From: Pseudopithomyces maydicus | Taxonomy: Eukaryota; Ascomycota; Dothideomycetes; Pleosporales; Didymosphaeriaceae | DNA: 64,000 nt | Assembly (NCBI GenBank): GCA_026873275.1 | Contig: JANTUC010000013.1 | Span: 1,488,001-1,552,000 of the forward strand | Reading direction: 5' to 3' | In this document: positions 55,282 to 64,000 of the stretch, one piece after another | How positions within the stretch are numbered: the first letter of the stretch is position 1 | How the letters are laid out: every line of letters starts with the position of its first letter | The notes under the pieces: model-generated | The model's input: only the letters and a program-made list of their open reading frames with translations | The model's database searches: none | What the model was told of the DNA's origin: nothing | Translations under genes and position numbers: made by a program

Positions 55282-56012
55282 TCACACCAAGCCGGCCTGG
55301 CTGCTCGAGCTGCTACTCCCACCAGCACTCATGGAATGCACACCCACACCCAGAGGCTCCACAGCGGTGCTCAGCGGGCGCAACGCAGGAAAGTAATCCT
55401 CGTCGTCGTTGGGTGTCGCGGTCGCCTTGGGAGTCCGCTGAGGCGTGCGCATCCTACTCTGCAACGGGCTCATGCGCAGCGTCTCCGGGCTGCCGGACCA
55501 CCGCGGGTCCTCGCCCGTATGGCGCCTCTGGTGGCGTCTCCCCGGCGGCAGCGCCAGCGGCAGCTGCAGCCTCCTATTCATACCCATCCAGATGGCCTCG
55601 TCCTCGTCCTTGTCGCCCTCGTAGTAGCGCCAGCCGCCGACGCCCTCGAAGTCGCGGGCGGCAGCTCTCTGGTCGATGCCGACACCAACAAGCGACGTCG
55701 AGGACCCGCTCCTCCTGCTCTTGCCCAGTCGCGCGGCGGGCGCGACATCCTGGGGGAGGCGCCGATGCGGCGGACGCGCGGGGGCGACGGCGGCGGGACG
55801 ACGCGTCTGGGGACGGGTTTGGCGGGCTCGGGGAAGAGCGACGCGTGGACGAGGGCGACGCCGAGCTCCAGGTAGACGACCGACACGCGGATCGCGAGGA
55901 GAGAGACGGCGACGCTCGTCGTGAATGCCGCTAAGATGGCGAGTGGGAGCGATGCGACGAAGAGCAGCGGCGCGCCGAAGAGGGACAGCGGACTGGATGG
56001 GAGGAAGCCCAT
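55282..56012 (-). CDS. Orphan membrane protein with two N-terminal hydrophobic segments
   Basis: Starts MGFLPSSPLSLFGAPLLFVA with two long hydrophobic stretches (APLLFVASLPLAILAAF and SVAVSLLAIRVSVVYLELGV). A basic Pro-rich linker and a cytosolic-type tail with DFEGVGGWRYYEGDKDEDEA, RRHTGEDPRWSGSPETLRMS and a Ser run near the end follow. The two halves are in different frames. A single extra base in the G5 run at 55752-55756 (plus strand) joins them into 243 aa. The tail is clearly protein-like on one side of the run only, which supports a missing base rather than two genes. The two-helix N-terminus is reminiscent of seipin or lipid-droplet-type anchors, but I cannot assign a family. Confidence 0.5.
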
Positions 56013-56622
56013 GGTGGATTTGGTGTCGTCCACTTAGATATGTGTTTGCATGCGGGGTTTCATGTAATGTAGACTACCGTAGACTACATGGACTACATGG
56101 ACTGCGGCTGATCCATCAAGGGCCCTACTGTACTACATATGTACCGGTAGAGCTGGCGTGTTGGCATGTGAAGGTGGGGATGCCCAGCCGGGCGTTGCCA
56201 AGTCGGAGGTTTTATGTAGGTACTTAAATAGGTAGTCTACTGTACAATGTGCCTAAGTACCTAGTCCAGCCCTGGACTGTACTGACTGCACTGTACCCGG
56301 ACCCGGGGATAACTGGGGAACCCACATCTGGGCGGCCTCCAGGTCTCCTGTCCATTACTTTGGATGGACGGATTCATCTATCTATGGATTCATTGAGGTT
56401 CCAACCTTGGAAGTATCATGGTCACGTGTGTTGTCTCGTTACTTGCACGTGACACGCCATGTGCCCAGCTGTATGAAGGTACCCCGAACAATGAAAACGC
56501 CCTCGTTGCCCTTGACAGCCTGTCCTTTGTTGTCCAGCTGCTTTAGGTATCCGACTCGTCCACATGCCGCTCATGAACTTAGAACCTCCTATCTCTGCTC
56601 AAAACCATCCTCCTAGAAAGCC
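56013..56622. other. Divergent intergenic region
   Basis: 610 bp between two genes pointing away from each other. It contains a short GACTACATG repeat near 56080-56100. No gene is supported. Confidence 0.55.
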
Positions 56623-57372
56623 ATGGCCGAACGACGCCCTTCCGCTGCAGCAGCAGCCGAACCCGCCATTACCAGGCCCTTGGCTGGCCAGGGTCCCTCT
56701 CAAAAGCCACGCTTCACCCGAGCCGAGAAACGCAACTATGCCCGCGAAAGAGCGGCCCAGGGCTTCAAGGCCCGCCCTCCGCCGCCCGCCGGCGCGTCCA
56801 TAGTCTCCGCCGTAGTGGCCTCTGGTAGGCTCTCGAAACGCGAGCTAGAACTCTACGTCCTTCTGCACGAAGCCAAAGGCCGCCTTGTCGTCGGCGCCCA
56901 CGAAGTAAAGACCATGCTCCACGTGCTCGAAGAAAAAGCCGGCCTGGGCACCGCGACGCTGCCACCGCTCAGACAGGCCCCAGAGGCGGCTCCGAAGAAG
57001 GAGCTCAGCGCAAAGAAGCTCGAGAAGATCGAGAAGCGCAGGCAGATCCGCGCCGAGAAAAAGGCGGCCTGGGCCGCGAAGAAGGCTGCAGAGACAGCAG
57101 GTAATGGCGCCCTGGAAGCCGCAGGGTATACCGTTGCCGTTCCTGTTCCTGTCCCGAGCGCCACCAAGTCCCCGGTTCGCTCCGCAACCAAGACAAGTAC
57201 TCGACGCTCCTCTTCGTCCGGGGCGAAATCGCCAGCTCCCGTTTCTTCTCGTCCCGTTTCTGCTCGTCGCGCTTCGATCGCCTCGCGCTCGCCGGCTCGC
57301 TCGCGCCCTGCTAGCGCGGCGAAGCCAGAGCTGGTTCATCCTGACGACGACTTTGAGGGTCTGGCTTACTGA
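56623..57372 (+). CDS. Basic Ala/Lys-rich protein of unknown function
   Basis: 249 aa in a single exon, with ATG in a CCATGG context. The N-terminal half has a conserved-looking segment (FTRAEKRNYARERAAQGFK; RLSKRELELYVLLHEAKGR). A Lys/Glu/Ala-rich helix likely to form a coiled coil (KKLEKIEKRRQIRAEKKAAW) follows. Then comes a Ser/Arg/Pro-rich disordered tail ending DDDFEGLAY. There is no signal peptide or membrane helix. The composition suggests a nucleic-acid- or chromatin-associated protein, but this is only inference. Frames on the opposite strand are shadows of the biased composition. Confidence 0.65.
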   Translation: MAERRPSAAAAAEPAITRPLAGQGPSQKPRFTRAEKRNYARERAAQGFKARPPPPAGASIVSAVVASGRLSKRELELYVLLHEAKGRLVVGAHEVKTMLHVLEEKAGLGTATLPPLRQAPEAAPKKELSAKKLEKIEKRRQIRAEKKAAWAAKKAAETAGNGALEAAGYTVAVPVPVPSATKSPVRSATKTSTRRSSSSGAKSPAPVSSRPVSARRASIASRSPARSRPASAAKPELVHPDDDFEGLAY

Positions 57373-57578
57373 GATGGGTTTGATCTCTGTGGGCTTTGCT
57401 GATGGGATGGGAGGTGGGTTTCGTTTGTTTGGTATCACTCCTTCGTCTCTTTTCAGACACTACCATCTTTATGTATGCTAGCTACTTTATGAACTTTGTA
57501 ACTTCTACACGCGCCATCGAAGGATGGTTATGATCCGCTGCCATACTTAGTCACTTGCATGCTTTCCACGTTCAACTG

Positions 57579-59065
57579 CTACGGCAAAGAGATCTCGTAC
57601 GCGAATGCAGTGGCGTTAGTCGGCGGACTGAAGGGAATGTTGAGCTAAAGTAGTCATCAGCATTACTCGAAGCATGTACGAACTTAGAATACTTATACTA
57701 ACATTCCCAGCGGTGTAAGTATGCGTCGCCGTCCCCATATCAACCGGATTCCCAACCTGACCCTGTGCCCCCTTCCAATCAAAGCGGTAGCTCCGAACGC
57801 TGATAGACCCTGAGCTGGGAAAGCCGAGACTTGCAAGCCCCGTAACACTGATAGCACTATCGCGTTGCAGGGATCTTGTTCCCGCAATGATCTTCAGCAC
57901 GGATTTCTCTTTCACCGCAAAGACGTCGAACTGCGGGTTTGCAGATGCAGTCGTTGCGAGCCGCTCACCTACCATGTTAGCATAGTACTTGTAGAGCTGC
58001 CAATCGCCGTTGGGAACGTATTGCCCGTTCGACTTATATACCAGGTTCGCCATGAAGTCGTGAAGCCCGCCGCCTGCTCCCCAGTTTGAGCGGAGCCCAC
58101 GGATGTTGTAGCGCTCCAACTGAGAAATGTAGTACACGGAATTTGCGGGGTTTTGCTCCGTGTTCCATCCGTACTCGTTTACGTCGATGGGTTTCTCGGG
58201 TAGGCTGTACGTTGCTCGCATCTTGTTGAAATCCGGCATCGTTGTATCGGGCTCTCGTTCCCAGGTGCCGATTTGATGCCATGAATAGATATCTGGGACC
58301 GTCTTATTTCCGGACACGGCTGACATCCAGGCCTTCCAGTTTGCGCTATCCAGCGATGGGGAGTGTGCCGTTGATGGACCGCTGATCAACGTGTTTGGGA
58401 GCGCGGCTCTGATGCACGTCAAATTTATCTCCAAAATGGCATCAATCAGATCCCGAAGCCAGCTTACCTTATGAGTTTGGTGGCACGAACATAGTACTCC
58501 ACGTACTGCGCCCACGACCTAGCCCAGAACCCCGACCCATCAGGCTCATTCCAGATGTCAATGACAAGGCCCTCCAACATATTATTGCTCTTCAGATCCT
58601 TAACCACCTGTTTCCAAAACTTCTCCATCTCCGCCCAATTCCCCCGTCGCCAGGGAACTGAGGTGCTCCTCCTCCCTGCGCGCCCCAGAGGTCATGCGGC
58701 AGCAGAATAAACGCACCGCCAAACTTGCGAGAAGACTTGTAATTCGACAGCGCCGACTCGAACCGCTTCTGGTACCCTTGATACCCACCCGACGCCCAGC
58801 CAGGCGCGGAGATTTGCGCTCCTCCAGCGCGAGTTGTCCTGAACTTGATGTCGGTGAGGAATCGGTCTGGAATCGAGGTTTGCGCGTTTGTGCCGTTGTC
58901 GGGAAAACCGTAGATGAATCCGGATGCTAGATATGTAGTAGCACCAGTGTTCTTACTGGCGTTGACGATAGCGGTGTTTGCTAAAGAAGCGGTGGGCGTG
59001 GCTTTGGCCACGGAAAGGATCGAGGCTGGGGAAACCCCAAGGAAGAAAAGGTAGTTGAATCGCAT
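57579..59065 (-). CDS. Secreted clan-A glycoside hydrolase, GH39-like
   Basis: Three exons on the minus strand: 59065-58468, 58408-57703 and 57644-57579. Introns are 59 and 58 nt. A signal peptide (MRFNYLFFLGVSPASILSVA) is followed by the family segment SGFIYGFPDNGT and the substrate-barrel strand GGAFILLPHDLWG. The acid/base motif is DIWNEPDGSGFW (Glu near residue 174), and the nucleophile is in PIDVNEYGW (Glu near 277). Both lie at strand ends, as in GH-A retaining enzymes. The third exon gives the typical ending NIPFSPPTNATAFAYEI. One base is missing in exon 1, in the C5 run at 58641-58645 (plus strand). With it the protein is 456 aa, and the phase of the next intron also becomes right. 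Other clan-A families (GH5, GH30) are possible alternatives. Confidence 0.8.
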
Positions 59066-60004
59066 TTTGACTTGGACATGATGCAATAGAATGTTTCGAA
59101 CTGTGGGGTTTTTTTATTTTCTTTTATAATGTTTTGCTTCCCCACGATTTTTTAGTTCACGTCCCCAGACCGGATAAATTTGCGCGCGTTCACTGGTGGA
59201 AGATGCAAGATCGTCTCTAATAGCCTTTTGAAAAATACATGGCTTATTAGGCACGTACTAATATGAGCTAGACGCGGGGATGATGGTGGAGAACGACTGG
59301 GGTAAACCATGTTAGGCGGCGTTGCTAATGACTGGCTTCATGATCCACGCTCTAGAGTGCACTGAATGTATTGAACACTATGACACAGATAAGGGAAAGG
59401 CATGGGGTAGTAACTTGTTTCTTCATGTGCTTATATCTAAGATACCTGAATTAGCCTTTTTCTACCAAAAAATATTAAAACTTTATTAAACTTCGGGCGG
59501 AATTCATTGCGTAATATCTCAATTTCCCCCTGTGAAAACCTAGGATTTGAGAGAACAGACAACCAAATAATGGGTTTCAAATTTGCATGCAGAATACTAC
59601 CATGCTGTTGTTATATTTCTTATCGCATAACTCACCACTCTGACACTAATAATAAATTACCGAAAGATTTGTAAGAACGTATACAGACATCCCCCAGGTG
59701 TTGAGAACTATCAAACAAGGCCTAATCAAAAGAATGCTAGCCTACAAAACAAAGAAATCAGTGTTTCAAATGCTATTCGAATTTAAAATAGAATCGACAT
59801 TCTCTTTGTTGTGGGTGGCATGTCTTTGTCTCTCGTCTACAGCTCTGATTGGCACTATCTCTGATCTCGTTTTTCTTGTCGTAAAAGTTTTTGATAACTT
59901 CTCACCCATTTTGATTTCCAAAAGACATGATTTATTAGAACAAATACCGATATTACAATACATATTCTCATACATAGAGAAACATCTACACGCATACACT
60001 TAAA
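59066..60004. other. Divergent intergenic region, AT-rich
   Basis: 940 bp upstream of the GH39-like gene and of the plus-strand membrane gene. A 101-codon frame at 59698-60003 is present but looks like chance in AT-rich DNA. Confidence 0.5.
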
Positions 60005-60505
60005 ATGTCAACTCTGGTCATGCCATCTACCTCGGAGGTAGCAGAAATTATCACGATTGTCTTTTCAGCTTCGACAAATGCAGCTTCAACCGCTACTGGC
60101 GTACCCCTTGCAGCAACACCACCAGTAACGGAGAAACCATTACCTACAGTCGGACCGATTCCCCTCGCTGCATTCATCCCGATGTGTTTTTTTACACCCT
60201 TTGTTATCGGGTTCACGCTATGGCTACTCTATATATACACAATCAAAAGATGGAAAGAGAAGAAGAAGATTACACCAACAGAGACAGAAGGAAAGGGTCC
60301 CCAAGTCGACCTTGGCCGGGATGTGGAAATGCAAGTAGAGAGCTTCATAAACGCACCACCGTTGGTGAAATCAAAAGCCAGGAAAAAGAGGGATTCTTCC
60401 AGTCTCAAACCAGTGCAGGAGGAGGGTTATGGTGCTCTCTCTCCAGAGTGCAATTGTACAGACTCACCTGTGCGATGGAATCAGTTCCATTTCAACGCAT
60501 TGTGA
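60005..60505 (+). CDS. Orphan single-pass membrane protein
   Basis: 166 aa. The N-terminal 55 residues are rich in Ser, Thr, Ala and Pro, as in O-glycosylated ectodomains. One long helix follows (FIPMCFFTPFVIGFTLWLLY), then KRWKEKKK as stop-transfer. The charged tail (GRDVEMQVESF; KSKARKKRDSSSLKP) ends with two Cys and PVRWNQFHFNAL. No cleavable signal peptide is evident, so a type III topology is likely. No family is recognised. It forms a same-strand pair with the similar-architecture gene at 60770, 264 bp downstream. Confidence 0.5.
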   Translation: MSTLVMPSTSEVAEIITIVFSASTNAASTATGVPLAATPPVTEKPLPTVGPIPLAAFIPMCFFTPFVIGFTLWLLYIYTIKRWKEKKKITPTETEGKGPQVDLGRDVEMQVESFINAPPLVKSKARKKRDSSSLKPVQEEGYGALSPECNCTDSPVRWNQFHFNAL

Positions 60506-60769
60506 GCGAAGCTACCAAACATTGATGCACAATACGCTCTTCGTCATTGTTATTGTGTCTGCTACTATGCAATTCTCCAAGCGATGCATTGTAATTAACC
60601 AGGTTACGACATGATGTCGATAAACATAATCTATAAATATGATGAGATTGTAGGTCTTTTCAAAAACCATATTCTCTTTAGAACACCGCATCGAGTATTC
60701 GAAGCAGAAAACCACAGGCTAACACCCATACTAGAAAAAGAATCGTAACCACCAATTATTCATATCAAA

Positions 60770-61228
60770 ATGGCACCCTTTAGTCATTTTTCTCTCGGAT
60801 CCGCCACGCCGACCGCAGTGGTAGAGTTCCCCAGCGCCACAGCGCCGAGAGCACCCATCGCCACAGGCTGCACCTGTGGCGAGGTACACCACCATCACCA
60901 CCACCACCACAATGGTGATTTGTCTGGCACGCCACCGCCACCGCTAGGAGATGGAGAGACGATTCTCCCAGATGCTTCTGTGCTGCCACGAGCCCTAGAC
61001 CTGATCGCCGGCAGTAACCCCAACGGCGATCAGACACAGAGCAGTGCCGGCAATAGCCAAGCACACTCCTCGGCATATGGACGCACGCTAATGGCAATCT
61101 TGCTGGTAGCTAGTGGAGTCCTCGTGGTGACGTTGATTGGCAGCGCTGTGTGGAGCATTGTCAAGTACAGGAGGAGGGCCAAGGCTGAGAAAAGCCGGCG
61201 TTGGCCTGGACATCGGGAAACCACTTAG
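60770..61228 (+). CDS. Orphan single-pass membrane protein with an eight-His run
   Basis: 152 aa. The ectodomain-like first 100 residues are Pro/Ala/Thr-rich and carry a C-T-C-G-E motif directly followed by V and eight consecutive His, a possible metal-binding patch. A membrane helix (TLMAILLVASGVLVVTLIGS) is followed by KYRRRAKAEKSRRW and a very short tail. It has no signal peptide. No family is recognised. The layout matches the preceding gene. Confidence 0.55.
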   Translation: MAPFSHFSLGSATPTAVVEFPSATAPRAPIATGCTCGEVHHHHHHHHNGDLSGTPPPPLGDGETILPDASVLPRALDLIAGSNPNGDQTQSSAGNSQAHSSAYGRTLMAILLVASGVLVVTLIGSAVWSIVKYRRRAKAEKSRRWPGHRETT

Positions 61229-61800
61229 ATGGTGGTTTTTGCTCGAAGATCCGCGAGAAGAGCAGCGGCAGAGTAGCTGAGGAGCTACATTGAAAAAAAG
61301 GTAAAAGAAAATAATAAAAAAGTGTCTCCCCTTGACAGCATTAAAATATTTATAATAAAACGTTCTTGAAACAAGTGCACTAAAGTAATAACCCAGGTCA
61401 ATTTTAAAACATCTACACTAATGAATAAGAAAAAGCAACGTGGCAAAGTGAATGTTATAAAGAATTCTGTTAGGCACTTAATATCCTCTCTTATGTGCTT
61501 AACTGCGACTCAATACTGAAAGCAAATCGACGCGACTTATAATAACTACTAAAAAAATAGTTTTCAACTCAAATACCACATGGTCAGTTATTCTAATCTA
61601 AGACTACGCCAAGCATCATAAACTGTTTTAATAACTTATCGTTTTCGTGAATGAGTGACAATTACTCGGGTGGCCTGGCTGCTATCTTCCTGTCACCACC
61701 TTCCTCATAATCGCTGTATTTTCTTTTCTGCTCCAGGGCCGTGAAACTGTGCTCTCCATCTATCTAAACTTGGGCCAGTTGACCGTACAAACGCTTAACG
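61229..61800. other. Intergenic, no gene seen
   Basis: 570 bp between convergent genes, AT-rich. It contains one copy of the short GCAGAGTAGCTGA motif (about 61267-61280). Confidence 0.55.
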
Positions 61801-63156
61801 CTATGTGGAATTAACAACCTGTAGCTGCACAACACTCTGAGCTAACGCCCCTGTAAATGAAATTAAGAAACTCCAGATTGTTGGTGCTACAAGATACACT
61901 GGCACATTCGCGACTGTGCAAGTCGCGCTGAAGACGGCAAGCACCCAGATCCACACCCATGTAATTTGCGGCAACCGAGGATCTTTCATTGCTGGCCAAA
62001 TAAAAGTGACGAGACTGAGTAGTTGCAACATACTGCTAGAGACTGCCTGCCAGAAATTGGAATCTCTGGTGGTACCTGTGATTGAATCATCTCTCTTCCA
62101 AGCTATCGCAGCTGGGATGGCCGAAGAGAGCATAATGGTAGGAACAATAAAGGTCAACGTAGACCGGGTCTTCTTGCCTAAGGGGTATGCATGAGCGACT
62201 TTGTCGGGAAGTGCTGCATCGTGATTGCTATTTGAAGTTGTATCCCTTTGCATGTCAGGTTTAACCCTTGATTTATAGCGTGTAACTAACCACCATGTCT
62301 CTGAATTCGCGAGAAATTGAGACTTTTGCGGCGAAGCCCAGGCCACAGTTGAGCATGCCCGCATGTAAAGATCGCCCTGATCAAATACCTGTAGTCTCAA
62401 CCGGAGTGTCGTAAGGAGAACTTCAGGAGGATGTCTTTCCGAAGCGACGACGGCGATCGAAGCCCTTAGTTCACGGAGAATATTAAGCAAGAACACCAGT
62501 CTGTCCTCGTTTAAACTTGTAAAATGGTTATAAGCAGCATGAGCTTCTGATTCACTGTACGCACGACCCCGAGAGTGCACCATATATGATGTGTCACACG
62601 ATCTTCGGATTCTAACACCTTCGCCCGTGCCATGGGCGAGCACACGCAAGTCTTCAATGAAGCAGATTTGATTGTTCATCATTGCTTTATAAAAACGAGC
62701 TGAGCCACAAGTTTCCAGATAGGCCACCGAGCCTTCGTAGGACATCGCCTGGACGAAATCCATGATGCGTTTCTTTGCTCCGAGGTCATAGACAGCATCA
62801 TTAAGGTCGTCGAAGATTATCAGAAGCTCTTCCGAAAGGCCAGCCTTCATGCGCGATGCAAAGTAGGGGTAACGTGGGCTGTTACGGAACTGGTTTTCTG
62901 TTGCGTTGCTGATATGAAAACCGATCAAGTCGACCCATATGTTATAGCACACGACTTCGTGTATACGAGTCAGCTTGGTGTTTGAAGGTTTTATTAAGTC
63001 TTTGACTGTGGCCCGCGTTAATCATAAATTGGGATCTATCGTGTTCTCTTCCCTGGAGTACTGACAAAAATCAACCCTAACATAAGATCGTTCGTTTTGT
63101 CTTCTCCGCATAGTTGGTGCAGCAGATACCGTAGAGGCGCTTCTTTTTGGTGACAT
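61801..63156 (-). CDS. Multi-pass membrane protein of unknown function
   Basis: Two exons are proposed on the minus strand, 63156-63066 and 63005-61801, with a 60-nt intron (GTCAGT...CACAG). Phases agree and give 431 aa. The N-terminus is basic (MSPKRSASTV; TMRRRQNERSYVRVDFF). The middle is soluble, without recognised motifs (SEELLIIFDDLNDAVYDLGAKKRIMDFV; ESEAHAAYNHF; FLLNILRELRASIAVVASE). The C-terminal 130 residues contain about four hydrophobic helices (LTFIVPTIMLSSAIPAAIAW; MLQLLSLVTFIWPAM; WVWIWVLAVFSATCTVANVPVYLVAP; IWSFLISFTGALAQ). It resembles uncharacterised fungal membrane proteins in general layout only. The long second exon is convincing; the first exon is less certain. Confidence 0.65.
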
Positions 63157-63741
63157 GTTGTGTTGCAGTATAGATGCTTTGACTCTTGGGCGATTTTTGA
63201 CGTTATCAATCTGATGGAAGACAGATAATAAATCAGTTTTATTGCGGCGTAGTATAATAACCATGATGTGTTGAGCTTCGCCACGCTGTCAATGCCAGGG
63301 CGCGAATTCCGGTGAGTTGATAAGCGGCAAGCGCAAGGCTGATTAACGCTGTGACAGCGAATCAGACGCGCACACATAGATAGCCAATCATGCCAAAATT
63401 ACTATTTACGCATTCTGTGCTCGCACTTCAAAATTAAGCCTTGCTCCGTTATAGTATCGTAGCATACATATACTTTTTTTCTTTATTGGACATTACACAG
63501 TGCTGAATTTACGCCTATCCCCTGCTTTGTTTAGAGAAATTAAACTTTTCCATCAATATCCTGGCTTTAATAAATAGTTTGTGAATCACTCCCTTGCTAA
63601 TATCCTAGCCCTTAATTTCCAATTGATTTGCTATCACGGCACATGTCAGTTTTCTTCAATACTTTCCATGCCCGTCAAATATCGTATCTTTGCCACATCA
63701 ACATCCACTGCAGCTCAATGCCAACCTGAGTAGGTAACAAT
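63157..63741. other. Intergenic, no gene seen
   Basis: 585 bp upstream of the multi-pass gene and 3' of the edge gene. AT-rich, no features. Confidence 0.5.
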
Positions 63742-64000
63742 CTATCCATATTTGATAGCACCCTCATCCGAGCTCTCTTGCATGCTCTCACCAGCATAGT
63801 CATACATGCTCTCCTCTCCATCTTCACCCATGCCCTCCACAGATTCATTCGTGTCATCAGTTTCCTCAGAAAAACACTCATACTCGGCATCAGGATCGAT
63901 GCCGCTTTCCGAGTCTGACAACACAAATTTACCATCTTCAGAACTGGTTTCTTGCCGAAGCGAATGTGAAGTAGATGTCATTGCAAAAGACAACGACGTG
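63742..64000 (-). CDS. Partial acidic protein running off the right edge
   Basis: The minus-strand frame is open to the window end. An ATG at 63981 (MTSTSHSLRQ) would give 79 aa, but the frame continues upstream, so this may be a last exon. The sequence is strongly acidic and Ser-rich (DSESGIDPDAEYECFSEETD; GEDGEESMYDYAGESM). No family is recognised. Acidic repeats of this kind are low-complexity, so the coding call is tentative. Confidence 0.4.
   Translation of the reverse strand, partial: TSLSFAMTSTSHSLRQETSSEDGKFVLSDSESGIDPDAEYECFSEETDDTNESVEGMGEDGEESMYDYAGESMQESSDEGAIKYG

Noticed and set aside
59698..60003. 101-codon frame just before the membrane gene at 60005
   Set aside because: AT-rich, overlapped by an equally long antisense frame, and ends two bases before a better start codon. 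More likely leader DNA.

Overview
The window looks like a chromosome segment of a filamentous ascomycete (Pezizomycotina). Genes are compact with 48-143 nt GT-AG introns, CFEM and fungal glycosidase families are present, and a GC-balanced gene region abuts an extremely AT-rich block whose transposon remains carry the C-to-T/G-to-A decay expected of repeat-induced point mutation (RIP). The class cannot be fixed from the sequence alone.

Positions 1 to about 23,560 are a nested transposon island. A decayed Ty1/copia element (from before base 1 to about 9.3 kb) appears to sit in a decayed Ty3/gypsy chromovirus (about 9.33-23.42 kb). That chromovirus is split again by a young, GC-rich, apparently intact Ty3/gypsy chromovirus at 9824-18134 on the minus strand. 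The young copy has LTRs that look identical, a perfect 5-bp target duplication, separate gag and pol frames joined by a canonical -1 slippery heptamer, and an 11-nt LTR/primer-site complementarity of the kind used by self-priming Tf1-type elements.

At the island edge lies a 5'-truncated non-ribosomal peptide synthetase relic (23.7-26.1 kb). Housekeeping genes follow: a MutY adenine glycosylase, a vacuolar TRP channel (YVC1), translation factor eIF2-alpha, a CFEM membrane protein, a secreted GPI-type protein and a Tvp38/VTT membrane protein. From 42 kb come a small-molecule-type methyltransferase, an alpha/beta-hydrolase fragment, an orphan 607-aa repeat protein, an AlkB-like dioxygenase and an intron-containing tRNA-Gly(GCC).

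The right third (50-64 kb) is a cell-surface neighbourhood. It holds a GPI-type GH16 enzyme, a GH39-like glycosidase and several small single-pass membrane proteins with no recognisable family, three of them in a head-to-tail row, plus a multi-pass orphan protein and an acidic partial gene at the edge.

A recurring observation concerns reading-frame integrity. Six genes (MutY twice, CFEM, two orphan membrane proteins, GH39-like, NRPS) are each broken by exactly one missing base inside a homopolymer of 4-6 identical bases. In MutY, the CFEM gene, the GH39-like gene and the NRPS, adding the base restores a conserved family motif. In the two orphans it only joins two open frames. This pattern points to systematic homopolymer under-calling in the assembly rather than to seven independent mutations.
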